Below, one piece after another: positions 41,973-50,672 of a DNA stretch of 64,000 nt. The position numbers were made by a program, and so were the translations under genes. The stretch is taken from assembly GCF_902712855.1 (NCBI RefSeq), contig NZ_LR743507.1:916001-980000 (forward strand), written 5' to 3'. Source of the stretch: Variovorax paradoxus. GTDB taxonomy: Bacteria; Pseudomonadota; Gammaproteobacteria; Burkholderiales; Burkholderiaceae_C. A model generated the notes under the pieces. It saw only the letters and a program-made list of their open reading frames with translations. It had not been told where the DNA came from and searched no databases. Each line of letters starts with the position of its first letter. Position 1 is the stretch's first letter.

Positions 41973-41994
41973 AAAAAGCTCCCGAAGGAGCTTC
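41973..41994 (-). terminator. intrinsic terminator of the RRM gene
   Basis: On the minus strand AAGCTCC-TTCG-GGAGCTT followed by TTTT: a textbook stem with a TTCG loop, 47 nt after the stop of the gene at 42042. Confidence 0.85.
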
Positions 41995-42041
41995 TTTTTC
42001 ATGCGGAGAGCCGAAGCTCTCGCGGATGCGGATGCGAGGGC

Positions 42042-42461
42042 TTAGTAGCCGCCGCGGCCACCGCCGCCGCCGCCGTAACCACCGCCGCCACCGCCGTAGC
42101 CGCCGCCGCCACCACTGCGGCCACCGCCGCCGCCGCCGTAGCCGCCGCCACCACCGCCGTAGCCGCCGCCACCACCGCCGTAGCCGCCACCGCCGGTACG
42201 GGGGGGACGAGCTTCCATCGGACGGGCTTCATTCACCGTCAGGGCGCGGCCCTGCAGCGAGTGGCCGTTCATGGCTTCGATGGCTGCCAGTGCTTCGGCA
42301 TCCGTACCCATTTCGACGAAGCCGAAGCCCTTCGAACGGCCGGTGTCACGTTCCATCATGACCTTTGCGCTGACGATTGCGCCGAACTCGCCGAAAGCTT
42401 GTTCCAGGTCGTTGTCACGCACGGAGTAGGCGAGGTTGCCTACGTAGAGTTTCTTGCCCAT
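42042..42461 (-). CDS. glycine-rich RNA-binding protein (single RRM)
   Basis: 139 aa. Residues 1-80 form one RRM: RNP2 is KLYVGNLAY and RNP1 is KGFGFVEM. From residue 88 the protein is Gly-rich with repeated GGYGGGGG blocks and a final RGGY, like the cold-induced Rbp proteins of betaproteobacteria and cyanobacteria. It binds RNA, probably as a chaperone under cold or stress. It has its own terminator and a leader of roughly 130 nt if the GATAAT at 42605 is the -10. Confidence 0.92.
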   Translation of the reverse strand: MGKKLYVGNLAYSVRDNDLEQAFGEFGAIVSAKVMMERDTGRSKGFGFVEMGTDAEALAAIEAMNGHSLQGRALTVNEARPMEARPPRTGGGGYGGGGGGYGGGGGGYGGGGGGRSGGGGGYGGGGGGYGGGGGGRGGY

Positions 42462-42641
42462 TGAGGGACTCCTAATTCAAACCAACAAGACAAAGCGATG
42501 GAGTCCCAGAATCACAACAAACAAGTGCGCTGTGGCGCGAAACTGACCGATCACCGAATTACGTGCACGGGAGACAAGGCTCACAGACACGTGGGCCGGA
42601 TTATCAAGCGCGAATTGCAAAATTTGTGGGAAATTCGTGTG
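42462..42641 (-). promoter_or_regulatory. long leader/promoter region of the RRM gene
   Basis: 180 bp without a gene. On the minus strand a GATAAT (42605-42600) could be the -10, with only a weak -35 upstream, giving an untranslated leader of about 130 nt. AGGAG lies just before the ATG. The length and AT-rich opening recall cold-shock leaders, but no conserved cold box was recognised. Confidence 0.4.
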
Positions 42642-42878
42642 TTATTGAGAAACACCCTGGCGCGGCGGGCGGTTTCGCAACGGTTTCAGCAGGTCGGACA
42701 ACCCGTTGTGGTCTATTTCATGCATCAACTCGAGCAGCCGGCCAATTTCTCCTGAGGGAAAACCCTCGCGTGCAAACCAATTCAGGTAATTGCCGGGCAA
42801 ATCGGCAATCAACGTTCCCTTGTGCTTGCCGAATGGCATCTGGAGCGTCACCAGCCGCTGGAGGTCTTCGGGTTTCAT
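42642..42878 (-). CDS. DUF3820 family protein
   Basis: 78 aa, full length for the family: LQRLVTLQMPFGKHKGTLIA followed by DLPGNYLNWFAREGFPSGE. DUF3820 members are small, often near or fused to nucleases or helicases; the function is not established. The gene is 7 nt after the SUI1 gene, so the pair forms one transcript. Confidence 0.85.
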   Translation of the reverse strand: MKPEDLQRLVTLQMPFGKHKGTLIADLPGNYLNWFAREGFPSGEIGRLLELMHEIDHNGLSDLLKPLRNRPPRQGVSQ

Positions 42879-42885
42879 CGCGCGC

Positions 42886-43266
42886 TCAGCCTCCTGCCCG
42901 CTTCACCGTGTGGCCCTGCTTCACGAGCGCTGCGATCACCGTCTCGCGATGGTCTCCCTGGATCTCGATCACGCCGTCCTTCACCGTGCCGCCCGTGCCG
43001 CAGGCCGTCTTCAGCTGCTTGCCGAGCGCCGCGAGGCCCTCCGCGTTCAGCGCCACGCCCTTCACCACGGTCACGCCCTTGCCTTTTCGCCCCTTGGTCT
43101 CGTGCGATACACGCACAATGCCGTCGGTGGCCGGCACGCGCGCAGCGAGTTCCCTGCAGCGGCAGCCGGCCACGGGTTCGCCGCAGCCGGGGCACATGCG
43201 ACCGCCCGCCTCGGTGGAATAGACCAGGGTGCTGCCTGCCTGATTGCGCTGTTTCATCGTCGACAT
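42886..43266 (-). CDS. yciH: SUI1/eIF1-like translation factor (YciH type)
   Basis: 126 aa from the ATG at 43266 (GAAGAG 9 nt upstream); ATGs at 43275 and 43257 are alternatives. The C-terminal SUI1 domain has SHETKGRKGKGVTVVKGVAL and GTGGTVKDGVIEIQGDHRE. The N-terminus carries a cysteine cluster, MCPGCGEPVAGCRC, absent from E. coli YciH and suggestive of a metal site. YciH affects start-codon fidelity and stress translation. It is divergent from rhlE, 56 bp between starts. Confidence 0.88.
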   Translation of the reverse strand: MSTMKQRNQAGSTLVYSTEAGGRMCPGCGEPVAGCRCRELAARVPATDGIVRVSHETKGRKGKGVTVVKGVALNAEGLAALGKQLKTACGTGGTVKDGVIEIQGDHRETVIAALVKQGHTVKRAGG

Positions 43267-43322
43267 CCGATACATCTCTTCTCTCTGTCCATCTCTCGGG
43301 AATCTTCCCTCTGTCTGCTCAC

Positions 43323-44609
43323 ATGCCATTCGACTCACTGGGCCTGGTGCCTGCGCTCGTGCACGCTGCCGCCGAAAGCGGCTACGCCGCGCCGACCGCC
43401 ATCCAGGCCGCGGCCATCCCCGCGATTCTGCAAGGCCGCGACGTGCGGGGCTCGGCGCAGACCGGCTCCGGCAAGACCGCCGCATTCTCCCTGCCGCTGC
43501 TGCAGCGCCTCGTGGCGGAACCCGCGCGAGGCCCGCGGCGCGTGCGCGCGCTGGTGCTCGTGCCCACGCGCGAACTCGCGGCGCAGGTCGGCGAGACCCT
43601 GCGCAGCCTCGCGCAGCACCTGCCCGAGCGCCTGAAGATCGTCGTTGCCTTCGGCGGCGTGTCGATCAACCCGCAGATGATGAGCCTGCGCGGCGGTGCC
43701 GACATCGTCGTCGCCACGCCGGGCCGCCTGCTCGACCTGGCCGACCACAACGCGCTGAAGCTCGGCGGTGTGTCGATGCTGGTGCTGGACGAAGCCGACC
43801 GCCTGTTCGACCTGGGCTTTGCCGAAGAGCTCGGCCGCATCCTCGCGCTGCTGCCGCAGCAGCGGCAGAACCTGCTGTTCTCCGCCACCTTCCCGCCCGC
43901 CATCCAGGCGCTGGCCGACGGCATGCTACGCGAGCCCGCGGTGGTCGACGTGCAGGGCGAGCCCGGCACCGAGCCCAACATCGTGCAGCGCGTGATCGAG
44001 GTCGACGCCATCCGCCGCACGCAGCTGCTGCGCCACCTGCTCAAGCAGCACGAAGGCGAATGGGACCGCGTGCTGGTCTTCGTCGCCACGCAGCACGCCG
44101 CGCAGATCGTGGCCGAGAAGCTCTACAAGAACGGCATCTACGCCGTGCCTTTCCACGGCGACATCGCGCAGGGCACGCGCACCGGCATCCTTTCGCAGTT
44201 CAAGCAGAACCGCTGGGACGTGGTGATCGCCACCGACCTGGCGGCGCGCGGCATCGACATCGCACAGCTGCCCGTGGTCATCAACTACGACCTGCCGCGT
44301 TCGCCGACCGACTACATCCACCGCATCGGCCGCACCGGCCGCGCCGGCGAGAGCGGGCTGGCCATCAGTTTCGTGAGCGCATCGACCGAGGCGCACTTCC
44401 GCCTGATCGAGAAGCGCCAGGGCCTGAGCCTGCCGCGCGAACGCGTCGAAGGCTTCGAGCCGACGGAAGTGGCGGTGCCGGTGGTCGATGCGTCGGGCAC
44501 GGGCGGCATCAAGGGCAAGCGGCCGAGCAAGAAGGACAAGCTGCGTGCGGCGGCGGCGAAAGCCGCCACGCAGGATGAGTCGTCCGGAACGCCCGAGAAG
44601 AAGGACTGA
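43323..44609 (+). CDS. rhlE: DEAD-box ATP-dependent RNA helicase (RhlE type)
   Basis: 428 aa. Motifs in order: Q motif (PTAIQAAAIPAIL), I AQTGSGKTAAFSLPL, Ia PTRELAAQV, II DEADRLFDLGF, III SATFP, IV-V RVLVFVATQ and ATDLAARGIDI, VI HRIGRTGRAG. It lacks a long C-terminal extension; the tail is Lys/Ala-rich (KGKRPSKKDKLRAAAAKAA). It unwinds RNA in ribosome assembly or mRNA decay. The start at 43323 lacks a strong Shine-Dalgarno; the frame is open upstream, but that segment overlaps the divergent yciH. Confidence 0.9.
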   Translation: MPFDSLGLVPALVHAAAESGYAAPTAIQAAAIPAILQGRDVRGSAQTGSGKTAAFSLPLLQRLVAEPARGPRRVRALVLVPTRELAAQVGETLRSLAQHLPERLKIVVAFGGVSINPQMMSLRGGADIVVATPGRLLDLADHNALKLGGVSMLVLDEADRLFDLGFAEELGRILALLPQQRQNLLFSATFPPAIQALADGMLREPAVVDVQGEPGTEPNIVQRVIEVDAIRRTQLLRHLLKQHEGEWDRVLVFVATQHAAQIVAEKLYKNGIYAVPFHGDIAQGTRTGILSQFKQNRWDVVIATDLAARGIDIAQLPVVINYDLPRSPTDYIHRIGRTGRAGESGLAISFVSASTEAHFRLIEKRQGLSLPRERVEGFEPTEVAVPVVDASGTGGIKGKRPSKKDKLRAAAAKAATQDESSGTPEKKD

Positions 44610-44618
44610 CGCAGCGCC

Positions 44619-44921
44619 TCAATCCACCGCGTAGTCCACCTGATGCCGCGCGATGCGAAGGTCGCCCAGTTCCTCGCGCACCTGCAGGTGCGCCGGGTGG
44701 GTGGCGTAGCCGTCGAGCGAGGCCTGGCTGTCGAACTCGCTGTAGAGCACCACGTCGCAGGCATAGCCTGCGCGGCTCGAGTCGACGCCCACTTCCAGGT
44801 GCAGCAGGCCGGGTATCCGCCCGCGCAGCGACTCGAACTTCTCCTTGAGAAGGCCGCGGGCCTTTGTCTTTTCTTCCGGCGTGTCGCCACGCAGGTTCCA
44901 CATCACGATGTGCTTGAGCAT
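44619..44921 (-). CDS. Dabb (stress-responsive A/B barrel) domain protein
   Basis: 100 aa starting MLKHIVMWNLRGDT, the usual Dabb beginning; a start at 44942 (ATGA overlap with the previous gene) is also possible and would add seven residues. The later phrase YACDVVLYSEFDSQASLDGYATHPAH fits the dimeric ferredoxin-like barrel. It is convergent with rhlE (9-nt gap) and coupled to the YciI-like gene. Dabb proteins range from stress proteins to small cyclases; no activity is assigned. Confidence 0.85.
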   Translation of the reverse strand: MLKHIVMWNLRGDTPEEKTKARGLLKEKFESLRGRIPGLLHLEVGVDSSRAGYACDVVLYSEFDSQASLDGYATHPAHLQVREELGDLRIARHQVDYAVD

Positions 44922-44938
44922 GGACGGGGCTCGCTCGC

Positions 44939-45244
44939 TCATGCGGCCGGTGGAAATCCGGCCTTCTGCGGCCAGAGGTTGGTGAACGCCAGCACCGAGC
45001 TGCTGGCGTAGAGGCCGGCGCGGGTGAACGGCTCGCCGGCCTGCCATGCCTCGGCGTCGGCGCGGCTGTCGAAGTCGATGGCCAGCAGGCTGCCGACCAT
45101 GGTCTTTCCGTCGTCGGCCAGCAGCGGGCCCGCGAAGGCGATGCGGTCGGCGACGCCGGCAAGGTAGGCCTTGTGCTCGGGCCGCACCGTGGTGCGTAGC
45201 TCGGCCGTGCCGGGTTTGTCGAGAAGATGAAAAACGAAGATCAC
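44939..45244 (-). CDS. YciI family protein
   Basis: 101 aa starting at GTG 45244 (IFVFHLLDKPGTAELR). YciI features are a His in RPEHKAYLAG, AGPLLADDGKTMVGSLLAIDF, and DAEAWQAGEPFTRAGLY. The fold is a dimeric alpha/beta barrel with a putative His-Asp active site, sometimes hydrolytic or dechlorinase-like. It is directly followed by the Dabb gene, which has a similar barrel fold. The preceding 140 bp hold no feature I can support. Confidence 0.85.
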   Translation of the reverse strand: MIFVFHLLDKPGTAELRTTVRPEHKAYLAGVADRIAFAGPLLADDGKTMVGSLLAIDFDSRADAEAWQAGEPFTRAGLYASSSVLAFTNLWPQKAGFPPAA

Positions 45245-45385
45245 GCGGGCTCCTGCTTCTTCAGTCGGATGGGCGGATCGATGGTACGCACGCCGCGCGC
45301 GAAACGCCATGCGCCGCGTACGCCGGCGGTGAAGAACAGTTTTCCGATGGCGAAGGAAGAGGCCGCGTGCGAGGGCCGCGCGCGG

Positions 45386-46552
45386 CTACGGCCAGCCCAA
45401 CTGCTTCGCCGCCAGCTCCTTCATGATCTCCTCGGCGCCGCCGCCGATCATCATCACCTTCACCTCGCGGTAGATGCGCTCGCTCACCGTGCCGCGCATG
45501 AAGCCCATGCCGCCCAGGATCTGCACCGCCTGGTCGGCGCAGAACTGCATCGTCTGCGTGGCGTGGTTCTTCAGCATGCAGATCTGCGCGACCCATTCCG
45601 GCGCGTTGAAGCGGCCGGCCGCCTCCAGTGCGTCGCCCTCGGCCGACACGGCCTCGATCCACGCCTCGGTGGAAGCAATGCGCATCTGCATGTCGACCAG
45701 CTTGTGGCGCACCGCCTGGTGCTCGATGAGCGCGTGGCCGAAAGTCTTGCGATCGCGCGCCCAGGCCAGCGCCTCGTCGAGGCAGGCCTGCGCGAAGCCC
45801 AGCGCACCCGCGGCCAGGCCGATGCGTTCGCCGTTGAAGTTGCCCATGATCATGCGAAAGCCCGTGCCTTCCTCGCCGAGCAGGTAACGCGCCGGCACGC
45901 GCACGTCGTCGAAGTGCAGCGTGGCGGTGTCGGAGCACAGCCAGCCCATCTTCGACAGGCGCGTGCGCGAGATTCCCGGCGCATCGCCCGGCACGAGCAG
46001 CATCGAGACGCCGCCCGCGCCGCGACCCTCGCCGGTGCGCACGGCCACGGTGATCCAGTCGGCGCGCATGCCGGAGGTGATGAAGGTCTTCTCGCCGTTC
46101 ACCACGTAGTGCCCGCCGTCGCGCTGTGCCGTGGTGCGCAGCGCCGCCACGTCGGAGCCGCCACCGGGCTCTGTGATGGCGAGCGCGGCGATCTTCTCGC
46201 CGCGCAGCACCGGCGGCACCACTTCCCGGCGCACCGCATCGCTCGCGTGCAGCACCACCGGCGGCAGGCCGATGTTGTGCGAGAAGAGGCTGGCGAGCAC
46301 GCCGCCGCTCTTGCCGTGGCGCGCGAGCGCGACCCACGCGGGCAGCTTCAGCGAATACGAGGCCGGTGTGCCGCCCCATTCCTCTGGATAGCCCAGGCCC
46401 AGCAGGCCCAGCCCGGCGGCGCGTGCGTAGAGCGCGCGCGGAAACTCGCCCGCGTCGTCCCACGCCTGCACGTTCGGCGCGATCTCGCTTTCGGCAAAGC
46501 GCCGCACGGTGTCGACGAGCGACGCGCGGTCGGCCTGCAGTTCGGCGTTCAT
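45386..46552 (-). CDS. acyl-CoA dehydrogenase
   Basis: 388 aa, full length. Signatures ALAITEPGGGSDVAALRTTA and QAVQILGGMGFMRGT are present, and the C-terminus has the family catalytic position around residues 365-375 (MMIGGGAEEIM). It forms FAD-bound tetramers that make trans-2-enoyl-CoA and pass electrons to ETF. It lies 13 nt after a second, AtuD-like acyl-CoA dehydrogenase and is last in the operon that starts with the carboxylase. It may handle an isovaleryl- or terpenoyl-CoA intermediate. Confidence 0.88.
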   Translation of the reverse strand: MNAELQADRASLVDTVRRFAESEIAPNVQAWDDAGEFPRALYARAAGLGLLGLGYPEEWGGTPASYSLKLPAWVALARHGKSGGVLASLFSHNIGLPPVVLHASDAVRREVVPPVLRGEKIAALAITEPGGGSDVAALRTTAQRDGGHYVVNGEKTFITSGMRADWITVAVRTGEGRGAGGVSMLLVPGDAPGISRTRLSKMGWLCSDTATLHFDDVRVPARYLLGEEGTGFRMIMGNFNGERIGLAAGALGFAQACLDEALAWARDRKTFGHALIEHQAVRHKLVDMQMRIASTEAWIEAVSAEGDALEAAGRFNAPEWVAQICMLKNHATQTMQFCADQAVQILGGMGFMRGTVSERIYREVKVMMIGGGAEEIMKELAAKQLGWP

Positions 46553-46565
46553 GCGCGGGCGCCCG

Positions 46566-47726
46566 TCAGCCGCGCGGGGGGCGCTTGGCGATGCCCATGG
46601 TCTTCGCGAGGATGCCGAGCATCACCTCGTCCGCGCCGCCGCCGATGGAGCCCAGGCGGCCGTCGCGGTAGAGGCGCGAGACGCGGTTCTCGAGCGTGAA
46701 GCCCATGCCGCCCCAGAACTGCAGGCAGGTGTCGGCCACCTGCCGCGTGAGCCGGCCGGTCTTGAGCTTGGCCATCGACGCGAGTTCGAGCACGTCCTCG
46801 CCCTGCACATGCAGGTCGCACGCGCGGTAGGTGAGCGCGCGCAGCGCCTCCACCTCGGTCTTGAGCTCGGCCAGCTTGAACTGCACCCATTGCTGGTCGG
46901 CCAGCGTGGCGCCGAACATGTGGCGCTGCTGTGCCCACTCGATGGTCTGCGCGATGCAGTCCTCCATCGGCTCGAGCGAGCTGGCCGCGGCCCACAGCCG
47001 CTCTTCCTGGAACTGCTGCATCTGGTAGATGAAGCCCTGGCCTTCCTCGCCGATGCGAAAGCGCTGCGGCACGCGCACGTTGTCGAAGTAGATGAGCCCG
47101 GTGTCGCTCGAGTCCATGCCGATCTTGCGGATCTTCTTCGCCTTCTCGATGCCGGGGCTGTCCATGGGCACCATGACCAGCGACTTGTTGCGGTGCACCG
47201 GTCCGTCGCTGGTGTTGACCAGCATGCACATCCAGTCGGCCTGCAGGCTGTTGGTGATCCACATCTTCTGGCCGCTGATGAGGTAGTCGTCGCCGTCCTT
47301 GCGCGCGTGGCTCTTCAGGCCGGCCACGTCGCTGCCCGCACCGGGCTCGCTCACGCCGATGCACCCGACCATGTCGCCGGCGATGGCGGGTGCCAGGAAC
47401 TCGCGGCGCAATGCGTCGCTGCCGAAGCGCGCGAGCGCAGGCGTGCACATGTCGGTCTGCACGCCGATGGCCATCGGCACGCCGCCGCAGCTGATGTGGC
47501 CCAGCGCCTCGGCCATGGCCATGGCGTACGAATAGTCGAGGCCGCCGCCGCCGAAGGCCTCGGGCTTGTTCAGGCCCAGCAGGCCGAGCTTGCCGAGCTT
47601 CCCGAAGACCTCGTGAGCGGGAAAGATCTCGGCCTCTTCCCATTCGTCGACATGCGGGTTGATCTCTTCGTCGATGAAGCGGCGCAGGGTCTTCTGGATC
47701 TCGAGGTGTTCGTGCGTGTAGTGCAT
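46566..47726 (-). CDS. atuD: acyl-CoA dehydrogenase, citronellyl-CoA dehydrogenase-like
   Basis: 386 aa from the ATG at 47726. It begins MHYTHEHLEIQKTLRRFIDE and has EINPHVDEWEEAEIFPAHEV and GGVPMAIGVQTDMCTPALAR, a pattern I associate with AtuD of the acyclic terpene pathway. Other markers: CIGVSEPGAGSDVAGLKSHA and TCLQFWGGMGFTLENR. AtuD dehydrogenates citronellyl-CoA to geranyl-CoA. The assignment rests on remembered family resemblance and the presence of a carboxylase alpha/beta pair in the same operon. Confidence 0.72.
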   Translation of the reverse strand: MHYTHEHLEIQKTLRRFIDEEINPHVDEWEEAEIFPAHEVFGKLGKLGLLGLNKPEAFGGGGLDYSYAMAMAEALGHISCGGVPMAIGVQTDMCTPALARFGSDALRREFLAPAIAGDMVGCIGVSEPGAGSDVAGLKSHARKDGDDYLISGQKMWITNSLQADWMCMLVNTSDGPVHRNKSLVMVPMDSPGIEKAKKIRKIGMDSSDTGLIYFDNVRVPQRFRIGEEGQGFIYQMQQFQEERLWAAASSLEPMEDCIAQTIEWAQQRHMFGATLADQQWVQFKLAELKTEVEALRALTYRACDLHVQGEDVLELASMAKLKTGRLTRQVADTCLQFWGGMGFTLENRVSRLYRDGRLGSIGGGADEVMLGILAKTMGIAKRPPRG

Positions 47727-47755
47727 GCGTGGTCTCCGTCTGTCTTCGTCGTTCT

Positions 47756-48655
47756 TCAGCGGTCTTGGAACACGCGCGGCGTCCGTGTCAGGTGAAAGCC
47801 CTCGAAGGGCTTCACGGCGTCGCGCTGCTGCGCCTGCGCGTCGGGCAGTTCCATCGGCCAGCCCATGCGCACCTGGGGGCGGGCGCCGTCCACGCGCAGC
47901 ACCGTGCCGCTGATGAAGCTGGCCGCCGGGCACAGCAGGAAGGCGATGGCGGCGGCGGTCTCGGCCTCGGTGCCGAAACGGCCCGCGGGCAATGTCTTGC
48001 GCATGGCGCGCAGCATGTCGCCGGCCTCGGGCGGGTAGTGGTCCATGCCGCTCGACGCGATGTAGCCCGGTGCCACCGCATTCACGCGCACGCCGCTCGC
48101 CGCCCATTCGGCGGCCGCGGTTTCGGTGAAGCTCACCATGCCGGCGCGCGCGGCGCCGCTGTGGCCCATGTTGGGCATGGAGCCCCAGATGTCGGCCACG
48201 ATGTTGACGATGGCGCCGCCGCGCGCCTGCATGCTCTGCAGGTAGCACTCGCGCGCGACCAGGAAGCCGCCGGTGAGGTTGGTGTGGATCACCGCTTCCC
48301 AGCCCTTGGCCGAAATGGCATGCAGCGGCGTGATGTACTGGCCGCCCGCGTTGTTGACGAGCCCGTCGATGCGCCCCTGCGCGGCGACGACGGCGCTCAC
48401 TGCGGCGCGCACCGCTTCTTCCTGGCGGATGTCGAAGGCCTGCGTGCTGGCCAGGCCGCCGGCCGCTTCGATCTCGGCCTTCACCGCATCGAGCTTTTCC
48501 TGCTTGCGGCCTACAAGCACCACGTGCGCACCGAGCGAGGCCAGTTCGTGCGCGGTGCAGCGGCCGATGCCGGAGCCGCCGCCGGTGACCACGATGACCC
48601 GGCCGGCGAAAAGGCCGGGGACAAAGACGGAGCGATAGCGGGAAGAAGCATTCAT
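47756..48655 (-). CDS. SDR family protein, PECR/AtuB-like, with altered active site
   Basis: 299 aa from the ATG at 48655. The NAD(P) fold is VIVVTGGGSGIGRCTAHELA, with NNAG-type LVNNAGGQYITPLHAISAKGW. Overall similarity is to trans-2-enoyl-CoA reductase (PECR)-type SDRs. Where PECR has YNLTK, this protein reads VSFTE after HSGAARAGM, so both the catalytic Tyr and Lys appear replaced. It sits between carboxylase alpha and acyl-CoA dehydrogenase genes, as AtuB/AtuG do in terpene clusters. Its catalytic status is uncertain. Confidence 0.75.
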   Translation of the reverse strand: MNASSRYRSVFVPGLFAGRVIVVTGGGSGIGRCTAHELASLGAHVVLVGRKQEKLDAVKAEIEAAGGLASTQAFDIRQEEAVRAAVSAVVAAQGRIDGLVNNAGGQYITPLHAISAKGWEAVIHTNLTGGFLVARECYLQSMQARGGAIVNIVADIWGSMPNMGHSGAARAGMVSFTETAAAEWAASGVRVNAVAPGYIASSGMDHYPPEAGDMLRAMRKTLPAGRFGTEAETAAAIAFLLCPAASFISGTVLRVDGARPQVRMGWPMELPDAQAQQRDAVKPFEGFHLTRTPRVFQDR

Positions 48656-48689
48656 GTCGGAGACTTTCGGAAACTTGTCTTGAAGCGCA

Positions 48690-50672
48690 TCAGGCGCCGG
48701 CCATTTCGGGCGCTTCTGCGACTTCGGCGACTTCTGCGACCACGTGCCGCGCCGCCACCTGCGCACCGACCGCGACACGCAGCGCGACCCGGCCCGCGCG
48801 CGGCGCGCAGTGCACGTGCTCCATCTTCATCGCCTCGAGCGTGACCAGCGGCTGGCCGGCGACGACGGCATCGCCCTCGGCCACCAGCAGCGCGATGACG
48901 CGGCCGTTCATCGAGGCCCGCAGCAGGCCGTCGCCACCGGCATCGCCGGCCCGCGCCACGGCCACGTGCGTGAGGTCGTCGAGTCGGAACGCGCGGCCGC
49001 GGAAGTTGAAGAAGACGCGGTCTCTGCCGCGCTCGCGCACGACGAGCGCCTGTTCGGACAGACCGCCGCACAGGAAGCGCACGGTGCCGTCGCCCTCCCA
49101 CGCGAGCAGCGCGAGTCTTTCGGCGTCGTGGCCTTCCAGTGCCACGTCGAACGCTCCGTGGCCGCGCGGCGTCACGCGCGTCGCGTGCACGGTGCCGTCG
49201 AGCGAGAAGCGCAGGGCGTTGGGCAGCGCGTGTGCCAGCGGCGACGGCCAGCCGCGTTCGCCGAGTTGCAGCAGCAGCGCGGCCAGCATCGCGGCGCGCG
49301 CTTCGGCGGCGGCGTCGGGCGCGAGCAGCGCATCGAGATGATCCGCAACGAAGGCGGTGGTCGCCGCGCCGTCGGCGAACACTTCGTGCGACAGCGCACG
49401 CTGCAGCAGTTGCTGGTTGGTCGCGATGCCGAGCGCCACGGTGCCGTGCAGGCCGGCGACGAGCCGGTGCCGCGCTTCGTCGCGCGTGCGGCCGTGGGCG
49501 ATGAGCTTGGCGACCATCGAGTCGTAGAACGGCGGCACGGCCGCGCCGTCGCGCAGCGCGTGTTCGGTGCGCAGCGCCGGCGACGGCCGCCACGCCGCGA
49601 AGGTGCCGCTCTGCGGCATGAAGCCCTGCGACGGATCTTCGGCGCACAGGCGCACTTCGATGGCGTGGCCGGCGATGCGTACGTCCTGCTGCGCGAGCGG
49701 CAGCGGCTCGCCAGCGGCCACGCGCAGCTGCAGTTCGACCAGGTCAAGCCCGGTCACCGCCTCGGTCACGGGGTGCTCGACCTGCAGCCGCGTGTTCATT
49801 TCCATGAACCAGTACTGGCCTTCGGCGTCGAGCAGGAATTCGAGCGTGCCCGCGCCTTCGTAGGCGATGGCCTTGGCAGCGGCGACAGCGGCGGCGCCCA
49901 TGCGTTCGCGCAACGCCGCCGACGCGGCGGGCGAAGGCGCCTCCTCGATCAGCTTCTGGTGCCGGCGCTGCACCGAGCAGTCGCGCTCGCCGAGGTGGAT
50001 CGCGTTGCCGTGGCGGTCGGCGAACACCTGGATCTCGATGTGGCGCGGCGCCACGATGGCGCGCTCGAGGATCACGGTGGCGTTGCCGAAGGCGTTGAGC
50101 GCTTCGGACTGCGCACTGTGCAGCAGCTCGGCGAACTGCGCGGCCGATGCTGCGAGCCGCATGCCGCGCCCGCCGCCGCCGGCCGTGGCCTTGATCATCA
50201 CCGGCCAGCCGATGCGCTCGGCCTCGGCGGCGAGCGTGTCGGTGCGCTGGTCCTCGCCCTGGTAGCCCGGGATGCACGGCACGCCTGCGGCCTGCATCAG
50301 CCGTTTGGCGCCGGCCTTGTCGCCCATCGCGCGGATGGCTTCGGGCGATGGGCCTATGAAGACCAGGCCCGCGTCCCGGCAGGCCTGCGCGAAGTCGGCG
50401 TTCTCCGCGAGGAAGCCGTAGCCGGGGTGCACCGCACCGGCGCCGCTGGTGCGCGCCGCCCTGACGATCGCGTCGATGTCCAGGTAGCTCTGCGCGGGCA
50501 GCGGATCGCCGATGTGCACCGACTGGTCGGCCTGGCGCACGTGCTCGGCACATGCGTCGGCGCTCGAGTACACGGCGACCGTGCGGTAGCCCATGGCGCG
50601 CGCGGTGCGCATCACGCGCACCGCGATCTCGCCGCGGTTGGCGACCAGGATCTTGTCGAAGCTGGCGCTCAT
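48690..50672 (-). CDS. atuF: acyl-CoA carboxylase alpha subunit (biotin carboxylase + BCCP), geranyl/methylcrotonyl type
   Basis: 660 aa. An N-terminal biotin carboxylase (FDKILVANRGEIAVRVMRTA; MIKATAGGGGRGMRLA; FMEMNTRLQVEHPVTE) is followed by a linker domain and a C-terminal BCCP with biotin Lys616 in EAMKMEH. The tail is VAEVAEVAEAPEMAGA. Its ATG overlaps the beta-subunit stop (ATGA). Together they would carboxylate a branched unsaturated acyl-CoA. AtuF is chosen over LiuD because of the AtuD-like gene and the absence of LiuE; 3-methylcrotonyl-CoA carboxylase remains possible. Confidence 0.75.
   Translation of the reverse strand: MSASFDKILVANRGEIAVRVMRTARAMGYRTVAVYSSADACAEHVRQADQSVHIGDPLPAQSYLDIDAIVRAARTSGAGAVHPGYGFLAENADFAQACRDAGLVFIGPSPEAIRAMGDKAGAKRLMQAAGVPCIPGYQGEDQRTDTLAAEAERIGWPVMIKATAGGGGRGMRLAASAAQFAELLHSAQSEALNAFGNATVILERAIVAPRHIEIQVFADRHGNAIHLGERDCSVQRRHQKLIEEAPSPAASAALRERMGAAAVAAAKAIAYEGAGTLEFLLDAEGQYWFMEMNTRLQVEHPVTEAVTGLDLVELQLRVAAGEPLPLAQQDVRIAGHAIEVRLCAEDPSQGFMPQSGTFAAWRPSPALRTEHALRDGAAVPPFYDSMVAKLIAHGRTRDEARHRLVAGLHGTVALGIATNQQLLQRALSHEVFADGAATTAFVADHLDALLAPDAAAEARAAMLAALLLQLGERGWPSPLAHALPNALRFSLDGTVHATRVTPRGHGAFDVALEGHDAERLALLAWEGDGTVRFLCGGLSEQALVVRERGRDRVFFNFRGRAFRLDDLTHVAVARAGDAGGDGLLRASMNGRVIALLVAEGDAVVAGQPLVTLEAMKMEHVHCAPRAGRVALRVAVGAQVAARHVVAEVAEVAEAPEMAGA

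Noticed and set aside
42055..42200. Tandem-repeat array or microsatellite
   Set aside because: It is the Gly-rich tail of the RRM protein, in frame and typical of the family.
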